DNA of 64,000 nucleotides. Source: Chelatococcus sp. YT9. Its GTDB lineage: Bacteria > Pseudomonadota > Alphaproteobacteria > Rhizobiales > Beijerinckiaceae. Below are positions 8,960 through 18,253 of this stretch, piece after piece. The notes below the pieces were generated by a model. That model searched no databases. It was not told the DNA's origin and saw nothing but the letters and a program-made list of their open reading frames with translations. Each line of letters starts with the position of its first letter. Positions within the stretch are counted from its first letter, which is position 1. A program made the position numbers and the translations under genes. The stretch spans positions 1,906,637-1,970,636 of the forward strand of contig NZ_JAHBRW010000002.1 of the NCBI RefSeq assembly GCF_018398315.1, written 5' to 3'.

Positions 8960-9883
8960 ATGAGTGTCGGTTCGGGCGAACTCAGCACCAGCGCTCAGCC
9001 ATCGGCCGCGGCCGCACCTCCGCAAGCCCGGACACGCCGCTCGCGGCTCCCTGGCATGGCACGGCACTGGGGTGGCCTACTCGGGCTCGTCATCATCGCC
9101 TGCGTGGTTTTGGCAGCATTGCTCGCGCCTTATCTGACCGACTACAACCCCGTTAAAATGGATCTGAAGAGCAAGCTGATCGCGCCAACGTGGTTTGGCC
9201 CGGGTGGCCATCCTCTCGGCACAGACCAACTCGGCCGCGACGTGCTCAGCCGGATGCTGTTCGGCAGCCATGCGACGCTGCTCGTCAGTTTTTCGGCCGT
9301 GCTGATCAGCGCTGGCGTCGGCGTGCTGCTCGGCCTTGTCGCGGGATACCTCGGCGGCTTCACCGATCGCGTCGTGATGCGCCTCTCCGATATCCAGATG
9401 GCCTTTCCCGTCATGCTGCTTGCCCTCATGGTGATGGCGGTGGTCGGTCCATCAACGCTCACTCTGATCGCAGTGCTCGCCTTGACCGGCTGGACGCGCT
9501 TCGCTCGCGTCATCCGTGGCGAGGTCCTGTCACTGCGTGGGCGCGAGTTCGTGCTCTCGGCCGAGGCCGCCGGCGCGGGCCCCCTACGGATGCTGGGACG
9601 TCATCTGCTCCCCAATGTCATGACGCCTGTCGTCGTCATCGCGACGCTGGAACTTGCACGTATCATCCTGATGGAATCCGCCCTGAACTTCCTCGGCCTG
9701 GGTGTCCAGCCACCAACGCCTAGCTGGGGACGCATGCTGGCCGACGGCCGCCAGTACATGGCGACCGCCTGGTGGCTTGCGACAGTACCCGGAATGGCAA
9801 TCATGCTGACGGTCGTGGGCGTCAGCCTCGTCGGCGACTGGCTGCGCGACTACTACGACCCTAAGCTCAAGGGAGGCCGCTGA
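8960..9883 (+). CDS. Dpp/Opp-type ABC transporter permease (DppC-like)
   Basis: A 307-residue permease with a hydrophilic cytosolic N-terminus of about 35 residues, then the DppC pattern: LGTDQLGRDVLSRMLFGSH near residue 90, and the EAA loop (EFVLSAEAAGAGPLRMLGRH) that docks on the ATPase. It has an AAGGA ribosome site about 9 nt before the ATG. It pairs with the preceding permease to form the membrane channel. Its stop overlaps the next ATG by one base, so it is coupled to the first ATPase gene. Confidence 0.92.
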   Translation: MSVGSGELSTSAQPSAAAAPPQARTRRSRLPGMARHWGGLLGLVIIACVVLAALLAPYLTDYNPVKMDLKSKLIAPTWFGPGGHPLGTDQLGRDVLSRMLFGSHATLLVSFSAVLISAGVGVLLGLVAGYLGGFTDRVVMRLSDIQMAFPVMLLALMVMAVVGPSTLTLIAVLALTGWTRFARVIRGEVLSLRGREFVLSAEAAGAGPLRMLGRHLLPNVMTPVVVIATLELARIILMESALNFLGLGVQPPTPSWGRMLADGRQYMATAWWLATVPGMAIMLTVVGVSLVGDWLRDYYDPKLKGGR

Positions 9884-10953
9884 TGAGCCTGTTGACCGAC
9901 GCGGCCAACGCCTCCGCGGCAACACCTGCCGCCCGCACTCCCGGCGACACTCCGATCCTCGACGTCTCGGGCCTGACCGTCAAGTTCCACACGCCGGTCG
10001 GCACCGTCCACGCCGTCAGTGACGTGACCTATTCCGTAAAGCGGGGGGAGACCCTTGGGATCGTCGGAGAAAGCGGCAGCGGCAAGAGCGTGCACGCCTT
10101 GTCCATGCTGCGCCTCGTCAAGTCCCATGCGGGTCGGAGCGTCTCGGGACGTGTCAGGTTCGAGGGGACTGATCTTCTCACACTCGACATGACGGCGTTG
10201 CGGGCTATTCGCGGCGGCGGCATTGGTTTCGTGTTCCAGGATCCGATGACCTCGCTCAACCCCGTGCTGACAATCGGCCGGCAGCTGACCGAAAGCCTCG
10301 AGGAGCATCTTGGATTGCGCGGTCAGGCCGCGTTCGATCGCGCCGTCGAGATCCTCGATATGGTGCGCATCACGGAACCGAAGCGCCGGATGTCGCAGTA
10401 TCCGCACGAATTATCCGGCGGCATGCGACAGCGCGTGATGATCGGCATCGCGCTGGCCTGCAAGCCACGTCTCCTGATCGCCGATGAGCCCACTACCGCG
10501 CTGGATGTGACAGTCCAGGCCGAGATCGTGTCCCTGGTGGCCGAAATTCAACGCGAGCTGCATATGGCGGTTATCTGGATCACTCATGACCTCGGCGTGG
10601 TCGCTGGCATGGCGGACACCCTGCAGGTCATGTATGCGGGTCGTGTCCTGGAGCGCGGCCCCGTCGAGGAGGTTTTCCGCGATCCGCGGAATGCCTATAC
10701 GGCAGGCCTCCTGCAGGCAGCTCTCCTGCAGCCGGTCGGGCCCGTCGGCAAACGGCGCCTCAACACGATCAAGGGCTCACCACCGGATCTCCGCGATCCG
10801 CCACCCGGTGATCCGTTCGCACCCCGAAATCCATACGCCACACCGCGCTGCTGGCAGGAGATGCCGCCGCTGGCGCCGGTTCCCGGTGGCAGCCCCGCGC
10901 ATCTGGCCGCGGCATGGTACGACCTTCGCAACGCCGTGAGGGCCGCGCCATGA
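9883..10953 (+). CDS. Dpp/Opp-type ABC transporter ATPase (DppD-like)
   Basis: A 356-residue ATPase. Walker A GESGSGKS is near residues 62-69, the Q-loop is in [10 protein letters not shown], the signature is [11 protein letters not shown] and Walker B/D-loop is [12 protein letters not shown] near 198-209. The C-terminal extension after residue 290 ([15 protein letters not shown] ... RCWQEMPPL) is typical of oligopeptide-type ATPases. It heterodimerises with the DppF-like protein encoded next. The ATG overlaps the preceding stop (TGATG) and its own stop overlaps the next start (ATGA), so the last genes are translationally coupled. Confidence 0.93.
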   Translation: MSLLTDAANASAATPAARTPGDTPILDVSGLTVKFHTPVGTVHAVSDVTYSVKRGETLGIVGESGSGKSVHALSMLRLVKSHAGRSVSGRVRFEGTDLLTLDMTALRAIRGGGIGFVFQDPMTSLNPVLTIGRQLTESLEEHLGLRGQAAFDRAVEILDMVRITEPKRRMSQYPHELSGGMRQRVMIGIALACKPRLLIADEPTTALDVTVQAEIVSLVAEIQRELHMAVIWITHDLGVVAGMADTLQVMYAGRVLERGPVEEVFRDPRNAYTAGLLQAALLQPVGPVGKRRLNTIKGSPPDLRDPPPGDPFAPRNPYATPRCWQEMPPLAPVPGGSPAHLAAAWYDLRNAVRAAP

Positions 10954-11864
10954 TGTCATCACCGGATGCGACACAGGCGCTCCTCAGTGTCCGCAATCTT
11001 CAGAAATCCTACCCCGTGAAACGCCGCTCGCTGTTCGATAAGCCGAGCCGCAACGTCGTCCTGCATGACATCAATTTCGACGTCTATCCCAATGAAATTC
11101 TTGGCCTTGTCGGCGAGTCCGGCAGCGGCAAGAGCACCATTGGGCGTTCGGTCCTGATGTTGCCGCCGCCCACGGCGGGGTCCGTGCGCTTCGAAGGTAG
11201 GGAGATGAATGGGCTTTCCCGACGGGATCTGCGGCAAGCCCGGCGCAGCATGCAGATCGTGTTTCAAGACCCCTATGCCGCGCTCGACCCGCGCATGCGG
11301 ATTGGCGACTTCATCGCCGAGCCAATCGATATCCATGAGGGCGTCAGGGGCAGCGAGCGTGGCGATCGCGTCGCGACCTTGCTAAGGAAAGTTGGGCTCG
11401 ACCCGGCCGTCGGCCGGCGCTATCCGCATGAATTTTCCGGAGGGCAGCGCCAGCGTATCGCAATCGCGAGGGCAATCAGCCTCAATCCACGATTTATCGT
11501 CGCGGACGAGCCGATTTCGGCGCTCGACGTGTCGATCCAGGCGCAAATTCTCAATCTGCTCATGGATCTTCGAGATGAGACAGATCTCTCTTACCTCTTC
11601 ATCTCGCACGACCTGAGAGTGGTGAAATATTTCTGCGATCGTGTCGCTGTTCTACGTAAAGGCCGCGTCGTGGAGCTGGCACCGGCTGATGAACTATTTC
11701 AGAATGCTCGTCATCCCTATACCAGGCGACTGCTTTCCGCCATTCCGATACCAGATCCTCAGCAAACGCAACTGCTCATGAAATCTCCAATCGGCGCTGT
11801 GCTCGACGATATGGACGCGCCCTTGCGTGAAGTGTCTCCAGGACATCTTGCTGCGGTCCCTTAG
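10950..11864 (+). CDS. Dpp/Opp-type ABC transporter ATPase (DppF-like)
   Basis: The ATG at 10950 forms an ATGA overlap with the upstream stop and is preferred over the in-frame ATG at 10914 inside the previous gene; it gives 304 residues. Walker [14 protein letters not shown] is near residue 54, the Q-loop FQDPYAALDPRMRI, the signature FSGGQRQRIAIARA and Walker B FIVADEPISALD. The KRRSLFDKPSRNVV insertion near the N-terminus is typical of DppF. It is the last gene of block A; a convergent IclR gene begins its 3' end at 12025. No strong terminator was recognised in the 160-bp gap. Confidence 0.92.
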   Translation: MMSSPDATQALLSVRNLQKSYPVKRRSLFDKPSRNVVLHDINFDVYPNEILGLVGESGSGKSTIGRSVLMLPPPTAGSVRFEGREMNGLSRRDLRQARRSMQIVFQDPYAALDPRMRIGDFIAEPIDIHEGVRGSERGDRVATLLRKVGLDPAVGRRYPHEFSGGQRQRIAIARAISLNPRFIVADEPISALDVSIQAQILNLLMDLRDETDLSYLFISHDLRVVKYFCDRVAVLRKGRVVELAPADELFQNARHPYTRRLLSAIPIPDPQQTQLLMKSPIGAVLDDMDAPLREVSPGHLAAVP

Positions 11865-12024
11865 GCGCTGTGCGGCACGCCGCTCCAGCCCGGCGATGAC
11901 GCGCAGGAGCAAGGTTCCGCAAACATGATGATCGGCGCACAGAGCAAGCCGGCAGACTGACTTCGCCGGCCACGGCCAAGAGCCAGCTCTCAGACGCCGC
12001 ACGTTCGCGACGAACAGACTTACT

Positions 12025-12816
12025 CTAGCCGACGCGATTGATACCCTCCGGCGCTGAGTGCCTCGCAAAAACCAGGCTTTCCTCGAGTTCCTCGCGCATC
12101 TTGTCCAGATGCCTGATGGCATCCTGCAGGTGGGAGCCGGCCATGCGCTGGGAAATTGCACTCATGCTGAGGGCGGCAAAGGGCCTGCCGCTTCCGTCGC
12201 ACAAGGCCGTGGCAACCGTTGTTGCACCAAGCTCAGTGAGCCGCCTGATCGCATGTCCCGAGGCGGCGGTTTCCTCCATCTCGGCGAGGAGAATTTCAAC
12301 CGGGCGCCCGGCATCCCGATAAGCCGCCTTGTTGCGGACGAGAAGCGCCATCGCCTCGTCCTTCGGTAAGCGCGCAAGGACTGCCAAGCCGCCGGCGCCA
12401 AGACCGAGTAGCCGGCGCGTGCCGACCTCTGTGAGCAGGGTCTTGACCGGGAAAGAGCCAGAGGTCCGACTGACACACAGCATCTCCGCTCCGGTACGCC
12501 GAAGGAAGAACGCCGTGTCACCGGTGAGTTCCGCAAGACGCTCGGTCGCAGCCCGCGCGACAGTTTCCAGATCCGGCGGCGGTCCCAGCTGCATGCAGAG
12601 CTGCTGCAGGAGTGGTCCCAACACATATCGCCGGTCCGATGAGCGCTGACGGGCCAGCCCGACATCGACAAGCGCCCGCAACATGCGATGAACTGTCGGC
12701 CCGGTTAGTCCTGTGGCCTCTGACAGCTCGGTCATCCCGCTTCCAAGGCTGTTCCGGTTGGCAAGCTCCTTCAGGATCGCCACAGCACGGTAGATGGATT
12801 GAGCCCCCTGCTCCAT
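12025..12816 (-). CDS. IclR-family transcriptional regulator
   Basis: From the ATG at 12816 (GGAG about 10 nt upstream) the protein has 263 residues, normal for the family. The N-terminal winged helix covers AQSIYRAVAILKELANRN through LSEATGLTGPTVHRMLRALVD. The C-terminal IclR effector domain contains GAEMLCVSRTSGSFPVKT, the RRLLGLGAGGLAVLA segment and the GHAIRRL / ATTVATALCDGSGRPFAALS wording. An ATG further upstream at 12957 would place the start across putative operator palindromes, so it was not chosen. The gene diverges from the PrpB-like lyase and the tct/hpa operon, its likely target. Ligands of IclR proteins in such loci are often aromatic catabolites or organic acids. Confidence 0.9.
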   Translation of the reverse strand: MEQGAQSIYRAVAILKELANRNSLGSGMTELSEATGLTGPTVHRMLRALVDVGLARQRSSDRRYVLGPLLQQLCMQLGPPPDLETVARAATERLAELTGDTAFFLRRTGAEMLCVSRTSGSFPVKTLLTEVGTRRLLGLGAGGLAVLARLPKDEAMALLVRNKAAYRDAGRPVEILLAEMEETAASGHAIRRLTELGATTVATALCDGSGRPFAALSMSAISQRMAGSHLQDAIRHLDKMREELEESLVFARHSAPEGINRVG

Positions 12817-12823
12817 ACGCCGC

Positions 12824-12926
12824 TCCACATTATGGAGTAAAAATAAGATTCGTCCATGTCCATTGACATGATTGCCCATATTATGGTGATCTTCCGCAAG
12901 AAAGCAACAAGCAATCCATAATATGG
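12824..12926. promoter_or_regulatory. Three related palindromic operator candidates
   Basis: TCCACATTATGGAG at 12824-12837, CCATATTATGG at 12876-12886 and TCCATAATATGGAG at 12915-12928 share the pattern CCA-N(5)-TGG with an AT core. The second and third cores are exact reverse complements. Centres are about 51 and 40 bp apart, the latter near four helical turns. They lie between the divergent iclR and lyase starts, as expected for an IclR operator that represses both directions. Confidence 0.6.
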
Positions 12927-12934
12927 AGTTTATG

Positions 12935-13840
12935 ATGCTGATGCATACCCCGGTCAATACCTCTGCGGGCGCCCGGTTCCGCCAGGCACTTGTTGAGGAA
13001 CAACCGCTTCAGATCGTCGGCGCGATCAATGCCTATACCGCCATGATGGCCAAGCGGGTGGGGTACAAGGCGATCTATCTCGCTGGCGCCGGCGTCGCCA
13101 ACGCCAGTTACGGCCTCCCGGATCTCGGAATCACGACCATCAACGATGTCCTCGCCGATCTGCGTAAGGTGTCGGATGCGAGCGACCTGCCTGTGCTCGT
13201 CGATGTCGACACAGGCTTCGGCGGCGCCTACTCGATCGCCCGTCTCGTGCGCGGCCTGATCAAGGATGGTGCGGGCGCGATGCATATGGAAGATCAGGTC
13301 GCGCTGAAGCGCTGCGGTCATCGCCCGGGTAAAGCGATCGTCTCGAAGGATGAGATGCTCGACCGCGTCAAGGCCGCCGTCGACGCGCGCTATGACGAAA
13401 ACTTCGTCATCGTCGCCCGTACTGATGCTCTTGCGATCGAGGGTCTCGACGGCGCCATCGAGCGCGCCTGCGCCTACATCGAGGCAGGCGCGGACATGAT
13501 CTTCGCTGAAGCTTTCACGGATCTCGACCAATACCGCCAACTCGCCAAGGCCCTGAACAAGCCCTATTCAGTCCTCGCCAACATCACCGAGTTTTCGAGG
13601 ACCCCGAATTTCACGACGCAAGAGTTGCGCGAGGCCAATGTGTCAGCCGCGCTCTACCCGCTGTCGGCAGCGAGGGCGATGAATGCCGCTGCGCTCAATG
13701 TCTATGAGACCATCCGGCACGAAGGAACGCAGAAGGGCGTTCTCGATCGGATGCAGACGCGCGAGCAGCTCTACGACTACCTCGACTATCATGCCTATGA
13801 ACGCAAGATCGACGAACTCTTCGCCGCCAAGCAAGGCTGA
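12935..13840 (+). CDS. PrpB-like isocitrate lyase/PEP mutase family C-C lyase
   Basis: A 301-residue TIM-barrel protein from ATG 12935; ATGs at 12923, 12932 and 12941 are in frame, but 12923 lies in an operator palindrome and GGAG at 12925-12928 best serves 12935. Family marks are DVDTGFGG near residues 90-97 (Mg ligands), the metal/substrate segment AMHMEDQ and the lyase loop KRCGH with Cys127 as catalytic acid. KRCGH is typical of 2-methylisocitrate lyase, which releases pyruvate and succinate, but related dimethylmalate lyases and oxaloacetate decarboxylases look similar. It heads the operon with tctCBA and the hpa genes, so it may cleave an alternative acid entering by the same transporter. 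Confidence 0.85.
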   Translation: MLMHTPVNTSAGARFRQALVEEQPLQIVGAINAYTAMMAKRVGYKAIYLAGAGVANASYGLPDLGITTINDVLADLRKVSDASDLPVLVDVDTGFGGAYSIARLVRGLIKDGAGAMHMEDQVALKRCGHRPGKAIVSKDEMLDRVKAAVDARYDENFVIVARTDALAIEGLDGAIERACAYIEAGADMIFAEAFTDLDQYRQLAKALNKPYSVLANITEFSRTPNFTTQELREANVSAALYPLSAARAMNAAALNVYETIRHEGTQKGVLDRMQTREQLYDYLDYHAYERKIDELFAAKQG

Positions 13841-13905
13841 CGGTGAGCACCGCCGGCTCCAACGCGGGCCGGCGCATCCACTAACGAAATTCTAGGGAGG
13901 AAGAC

Positions 13906-14883
13906 ATGAGGCTATTGGTCAAGGCGGCGCAGTGTGCAGCCCTCAGCGCTGCTATCGGCCTTAGCGCGGTGGGGATTGCCGGCGCGGAATCGTTCCCGAA
14001 GGGTCCCGTGCGCTTCATCGTGCCGTTCAACGCAGGCGGCGGCACCGACGTCGTGGCGCGCGTCGTCGCCGAGGAGATGTCCAAGAACCTCGGCCAGCCG
14101 GTTCTCGTCGACAACCGTCCCGGCGCGCAGGGTATCGCCGGAACCAAGGTTGGCGCTATGTCTGCCCCCGATGGCCAGACCATCACCTTCGTGCTGCAGG
14201 CGACCCTCGCGCTCAATCCGAATCTTTACAAGGCGACGAACTACGATCCCGTGAAGGACTTCGCGCCGATCTCGCAACTGTCCGCGGCTCCGTATCTGAT
14301 CGTGGTCAATCCCAGCCTTGGTGTGAAGGATATCAAGTCCCTGGTGGCAAAGGCAAAGGAAGCTCCTGGCAAAATCAACTACGCCAGTGGCGCGGCCGCC
14401 GCCCATCTCGCCTCTCTGCTGTTCCAGAAGACGGTGGGTATAAAAATGACGCATATCCCTTATTCCGGCTCCGGTCAGGCTCTGACCGACTTGTTGGCAG
14501 GCCGGGTCGGGGTGATGCTCTCGAGCCCGGTTTCCGTTCTGTCGCACATCAAATCCGGTGCGCTTGTGCCACTCGCGGTGACAAGCACGGAGCGCATCCC
14601 CTCCCTGCCTGACGTGCCGACCGTCGCCGAGCTGGGCTATCCCGAGTTTGATGTCTCCGGCTGGTATGGCGTCGCGGCTCCCGCCGGCACCGACCCGGCT
14701 GTGGTTAGCCGGCTTAACGAGGCCGTCGCCAAGGCTCTCGCCCAGGAAAGCGTGCGCGAGAGCCTCATGAAGGCCGGGGTCGAAGCCAAGGGCTCGACGC
14801 CTCAGGAGTTCAAGGCGCTCATCGATGCAGAGATCAAGCGCTGGACCGCACTCATCAAGGAAGAAGGCATCCCTGCCGAATAA
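13906..14883 (+). CDS. tctC: Tripartite tricarboxylate transporter substrate-binding protein (TctC/Bug family)
   Basis: A 325-residue precursor with a strong ribosome site (GGGAGGAAGAC) and a Sec signal peptide cleaved after AGA at residue 27. The mature N-terminus FPKGPVRFIVPFNAGGGTDV, then GAQGIAGTKVGAMSAPDGQT and the middle HIPYSGSGQALTDLLAGRV are standard Bug/TctC features. Such proteins bind di- or tricarboxylates or aromatic acids in the periplasm. The matching membrane subunits TctB and TctA follow after one inserted gene (the isomerase). Confidence 0.93.
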   Translation: MRLLVKAAQCAALSAAIGLSAVGIAGAESFPKGPVRFIVPFNAGGGTDVVARVVAEEMSKNLGQPVLVDNRPGAQGIAGTKVGAMSAPDGQTITFVLQATLALNPNLYKATNYDPVKDFAPISQLSAAPYLIVVNPSLGVKDIKSLVAKAKEAPGKINYASGAAAAHLASLLFQKTVGIKMTHIPYSGSGQALTDLLAGRVGVMLSSPVSVLSHIKSGALVPLAVTSTERIPSLPDVPTVAELGYPEFDVSGWYGVAAPAGTDPAVVSRLNEAVAKALAQESVRESLMKAGVEAKGSTPQEFKALIDAEIKRWTALIKEEGIPAE

Positions 14884-14939
14884 GGCTTGGGGGCGCCGGC
14901 GCGCTCCCTCTCCCTCAGGTCTCATCAGGAGTTTGCACC

Positions 14940-15335
14940 GTGCCTCACGCATGGATCGAAGTTTCAGCCAATATTGCCGACGAGCCGGAAATCAGGCAGC
15001 TCAAGGAACTCGTTTACGAAGCTGCGCTGGAAACCGGGATTTTTCCCCTCGGCGGGGTGCGCGTGCGCTTCCAGGTGATCGACGACTATCTCGTTGGCGA
15101 TCGTCACCCGGACAACGCCTTCGTGCACATCGTCCTGCGGATTGGCGCCGGCCGCGACCTCGTCACACGAAAACGCGCTGCTGATGCGGTGTTCGAGCGG
15201 GTGTGCACCTTGCTCAAGCCGCTGAATGCGCGCGCGCCGCTCGCCGTAGCCTTCGAGGTCCAGGAGATGAGCGAAGACCTCAACTACAAGTTCAACAATC
15301 TGCACGAGCACATCAAGAAGCGGTCGGCGGCCTGA
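14940..15335 (+). CDS. hpaF: 5-carboxymethyl-2-hydroxymuconate delta-isomerase (CHMI)
   Basis: The 131-residue protein starts at GTG 14940, giving M-P-H; the Pro after the initiator is the catalytic base in this tautomerase-superfamily enzyme once Met is removed. Sequence features match CHMI (HpaF/HpcD): DEPEIRQLKELVYEAAL, GGVRVRF, RHPDNAFVHIVLRIGAGR and MSEDLNYKFNNLHEHI. Length is close to the family's usual 125-130. It converts 5-carboxymethyl-2-hydroxymuconate to the oxo-ene tautomer in homoprotocatechuate degradation. Unusually it sits between tctC and tctB, so transport and isomerisation are co-expressed. Confidence 0.9.
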   Translation: MPHAWIEVSANIADEPEIRQLKELVYEAALETGIFPLGGVRVRFQVIDDYLVGDRHPDNAFVHIVLRIGAGRDLVTRKRAADAVFERVCTLLKPLNARAPLAVAFEVQEMSEDLNYKFNNLHEHIKKRSAA

Positions 15336-15383
15336 AGCCGCCCGCCAGCTCACGCTCGCGGTATCGCCGAAGGGAGTTTGTCC

Positions 15384-15815
15384 ATGCCGATTACCAAGGA
15401 CGGCATTGGCGGGATCTTGTTCATCGCCATTGGTCTGACAGCGCTCATGATAGCGCGTCACTATCCGACGGGCTCCGCGCTCAGCATGGGACCGGGCTTC
15501 GTACCGATGATCGTTTCCTCGCTTTTGCTGGGATTGGGCGTCCTCCTGTTCTGCCGGAGTATTCTACAGCGCAACGAGACCCAGGAGCGCGTGACGATCG
15601 CGTGGCGCCCGCTCCTTCTCGTCACAGGGGCCATCGTCGGCTTCGCCTTGCTCATTCAGTTCGGACTTGTCGTGGCCGTGACCTACCTGGTGATCGCCGC
15701 CTGGATTGCCGATCCCAATAGGTCGAGCCGAGCCCTGCCCATCCTCATCGTGGTCGGAATCGGCATGACCGTTCTGATTTTCAAGATCGGTCTCCAACTC
15801 CCAATTTCTCTGTGA
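15384..15815 (+). CDS. tctB: Tripartite tricarboxylate transporter small membrane subunit
   Basis: From ATG 15384, preceded by AGGGAG at 15371-15376, the protein has 143 residues and about four hydrophobic segments. ALSMGPGFVPMIVSSLLLGL is characteristic of TctB proteins, which match poorly outside such short motifs. It forms the membrane part with TctA, whose gene begins 7 bp after its stop. An in-frame TTG at 15378 was rejected as less likely. Confidence 0.88.
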   Translation: MPITKDGIGGILFIAIGLTALMIARHYPTGSALSMGPGFVPMIVSSLLLGLGVLLFCRSILQRNETQERVTIAWRPLLLVTGAIVGFALLIQFGLVVAVTYLVIAAWIADPNRSSRALPILIVVGIGMTVLIFKIGLQLPISL

Positions 15816-15822
15816 GGCGGAC

Positions 15823-17322
15823 ATGCTCGACGGTCTGATACTCGGCTTCCAGGTCGCCTTGTCGCTCGACAACCTGCTCTACTGCATGATCGGGGTCACG
15901 CTCGGCACGTTCATCGGCATGTTGCCTGGGGTCGGGCCGCTGGTGACGATCGCCATGCTGCTACCCATGACTTATGGGCTCACGCCGGTCGCCTCGATGA
16001 TCATGCTGGCAGGCATCTACTATGGCGCTTCCTATGGTGGCTCATCCACCGCCATCCTCGTTAATTTGCCGGGGGAGTCCTCCTCTGTCGTCACCTGTAT
16101 CGACGGCTACCAGATGGCACGCAAGGGCCGCGCAGGCGCAGCGCTCGCCATCGCCGCCATCGGCTCTTTTGTGGCCGGCTGCATCGGCACCTTCGGCATC
16201 GCCCTCTTCGCACCGATGCTCGGCAGGGCCGCGCTCGCTTTCGGACCAGCCGAATATGCATCACTCATCGTGATGGCCCTGGTGGCGACGTCCGTGCTCG
16301 TGCAGGGCGCCTTGGTGAAGGGCCTGCTGATGGCCCTGCTCGGCATTCTCATCGGGCTTGTCGGCATGGATGTGAATTCCGGCGCAATGCGCTTCACGTT
16401 CGGCCTGCCGTCGCTGATGGAGGGGATCGACTTCGTTGTCGTGGCGGTCGGCACCTTCGCCTTCGCGGAGATCATCCGGGAACTGCGCCCATCAAAGGAC
16501 GAGGCACCCGGTCAGGTGGCCCCCGTGGGCTCGCTGATGCCGACGGCAGAGGAACTGCGTCAATCCGTGAAGCCTATTCTGCGCGGTACCAGCGTCGGCA
16601 TGATCTGCGGCATTCTTCCGGGGATCGGCGCCACCGTCAGCTCCTTCGCCTCTTACATCCTCGAAAAACGTTGCGCCAAGGATCCAAGCCGTTTTGGCCA
16701 GGGCGCCATCGAAGGTGTCGCCGGTCCTGAATCGGCGAATAACGCCGCGTCCCAGACGACCTTCATACCGACGCTGACCCTCGGCGTTCCCGGAAGCGCC
16801 ACCATGGCACTGATGCTGGGCGCGCTGATGATCCACGGCATCACGCCCGGCCCCAATATCATCACCGAGCGGCCGTCGCTGTTCTGGGGCCTCGTCGCCA
16901 GCATGTGGGTCGGCAATCTGATGCTGGTGATCCTCAATCTGCCGCTGATCCGGCTGTGGATCGTGCTGCTGAAGGTTCCCTACTCCTGGCTATTCCCGAT
17001 GATTCTCATCCTCTCGTGCCTCGGCATCTACACGCTGTCGAACGAGCCGATGGACGTGCTGCTCGGTGCCGGCTTCGGTATCTTCGGGTACGTCGTTCTG
17101 CAGCTCGGCTTCTCGCTGGCGCCCTTCATCCTTGGTCTCGTACTTGGACCGATGCTGGAAGAAAATCTGCGCCGCGCGCTCCTGATTTCCCACGGTGACC
17201 CCCGGATCTTCATCGAGAGCCCGATCAGCGCGGGTTTCCTGCTCGCCTCGGCGGTGATGCTCGCGCTTCTGGTGCTTCCAGCCGTGCGCCGCTCCAAGCC
17301 TCATCTTGAGCAGGAAGCCTGA
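15823..17322 (+). CDS. tctA: Tripartite tricarboxylate transporter large permease
   Basis: A 499-residue, highly hydrophobic protein of the TctA family, usual length about 500. The family loop GTFIGMLPGVGPLVTIAMLLP and AGIYYGASYGGSSTAILVNL are near the N-terminus, and the second internal repeat contains GMICGILPGIGATVSSFASY and TLTLGVPGSATMALMLGAL. It transports an organic acid using the ion gradient with TctB and the binding protein TctC. The ATG has AGGCGG just upstream. Being flanked on both sides by hpa genes suggests that the cargo is an intermediate or analogue of that pathway. Confidence 0.94.
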   Translation: MLDGLILGFQVALSLDNLLYCMIGVTLGTFIGMLPGVGPLVTIAMLLPMTYGLTPVASMIMLAGIYYGASYGGSSTAILVNLPGESSSVVTCIDGYQMARKGRAGAALAIAAIGSFVAGCIGTFGIALFAPMLGRAALAFGPAEYASLIVMALVATSVLVQGALVKGLLMALLGILIGLVGMDVNSGAMRFTFGLPSLMEGIDFVVVAVGTFAFAEIIRELRPSKDEAPGQVAPVGSLMPTAEELRQSVKPILRGTSVGMICGILPGIGATVSSFASYILEKRCAKDPSRFGQGAIEGVAGPESANNAASQTTFIPTLTLGVPGSATMALMLGALMIHGITPGPNIITERPSLFWGLVASMWVGNLMLVILNLPLIRLWIVLLKVPYSWLFPMILILSCLGIYTLSNEPMDVLLGAGFGIFGYVVLQLGFSLAPFILGLVLGPMLEENLRRALLISHGDPRIFIESPISAGFLLASAVMLALLVLPAVRRSKPHLEQEA

Positions 17323-17379
17323 ATAGCCCCCCGGAACGGTCGGCTCCTCACCTTCTCCGCCTTTCTCAGGACCTTAGCT

Positions 17380-18240
17380 ATGAAACTTCTCAGCTTTACC
17401 GCCGGCAATCACGAAAGCTTCGGCGTGGAACACGCGCGCGGAATCGCGGACCTCGGCGCGCGGACAAGCTTTTCCTCCATGCGCGCGCTCATTGCGGCCC
17501 CGGAGGGGCTTCAAGCTGCCCGGCGCGTCGCCACAGAAGCGCCGGTCGACTTCGCGCGCAACGAAATCCGCTATCGGATCCCTGTCCCCGATGCCGACAA
17601 GATCATCTGCATCGGTGTGAACTATCCGGACCGCAACGCCGAGTATAAGGACGGATCGGAAACCCCGAAATATCCAAGTATGTTCTTGCGCACTCGCGGA
17701 TCTTTCACTGGTCACGGCGAGCCATTGATGTTGCCACCGGAATCACCGCAGTTCGACTATGAGGGCGAGATCGTTGTCGTCATCGGCAAGGCTGGCCGCC
17801 GCATCGCGAGCGAGAACGCGCTCTCGCATATCTTCGGCGTCAGCATCTGCAACGAGGGCAGCGTCCGCGACTGGATGCGCCACGCGAAGTTCAACGTGAC
17901 CCAGGGCAAGAACTTCGAGAAGTCGGGTAGCATCGGTCCCTGGGTGGTCCCCGTGGGCGACGCGGGTGAGCTCAAGGAATTGCGCCTCTCCGCGTTTGTC
18001 AACGACGAGCTTCGCCAGGACGATGTGGCGGGCCGTATGCTCTTCCCGCTCGACTATCTCATCAGCTATATCTCCGCCTTCACCGCGCTCCTGCCCGGAG
18101 ACATCATCGTCACCGGCACCCCGACAGGCTCGGGCGCGCGCTTTGATCCGCCGCGCTACCTGGTGGATGGCGATGTCGTCCGGGTCAGCGTTTCGGGGAT
18201 CGGCACCCTCGAAAACCGCGTGCTGCGTGAGGCCGTTTAA
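17380..18240 (+). CDS. Fumarylacetoacetate-hydrolase family protein, probable HpaG-type decarboxylase/isomerase
   Basis: A 286-residue FAH-family enzyme. The core begins at DKIICIGVNYPDRNAEY; the metal-site segment is FDYEGEIVVVIGKAGR, followed by GVSICNEGSVRDWMR and the C-terminal GDIIVTGTPTGSGARF. FAH-family members cleave or decarboxylate 2-oxo acids with Mg or Mn. Its position between tctA and the hydratase argues for 5-oxopent-3-ene-1,2,5-tricarboxylate decarboxylase / 2-hydroxyhepta-2,4-diene-1,7-dioate isomerase activity (HpaG). Classical HpaG is often a fused double domain of about 430 residues; this one is single, so an acylpyruvase or another activity is not excluded. Confidence 0.85.
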   Translation: MKLLSFTAGNHESFGVEHARGIADLGARTSFSSMRALIAAPEGLQAARRVATEAPVDFARNEIRYRIPVPDADKIICIGVNYPDRNAEYKDGSETPKYPSMFLRTRGSFTGHGEPLMLPPESPQFDYEGEIVVVIGKAGRRIASENALSHIFGVSICNEGSVRDWMRHAKFNVTQGKNFEKSGSIGPWVVPVGDAGELKELRLSAFVNDELRQDDVAGRMLFPLDYLISYISAFTALLPGDIIVTGTPTGSGARFDPPRYLVDGDVVRVSVSGIGTLENRVLREAV

Positions 18241-18253
18241 ACAGAGACCTCCC

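Noticed and set aside
11865-12024. Possible terminator between dppF-like gene and iclR
   Set aside because: Only a weak 6-bp GCCGGC stem with an 11-nt loop and no T-tract was found.
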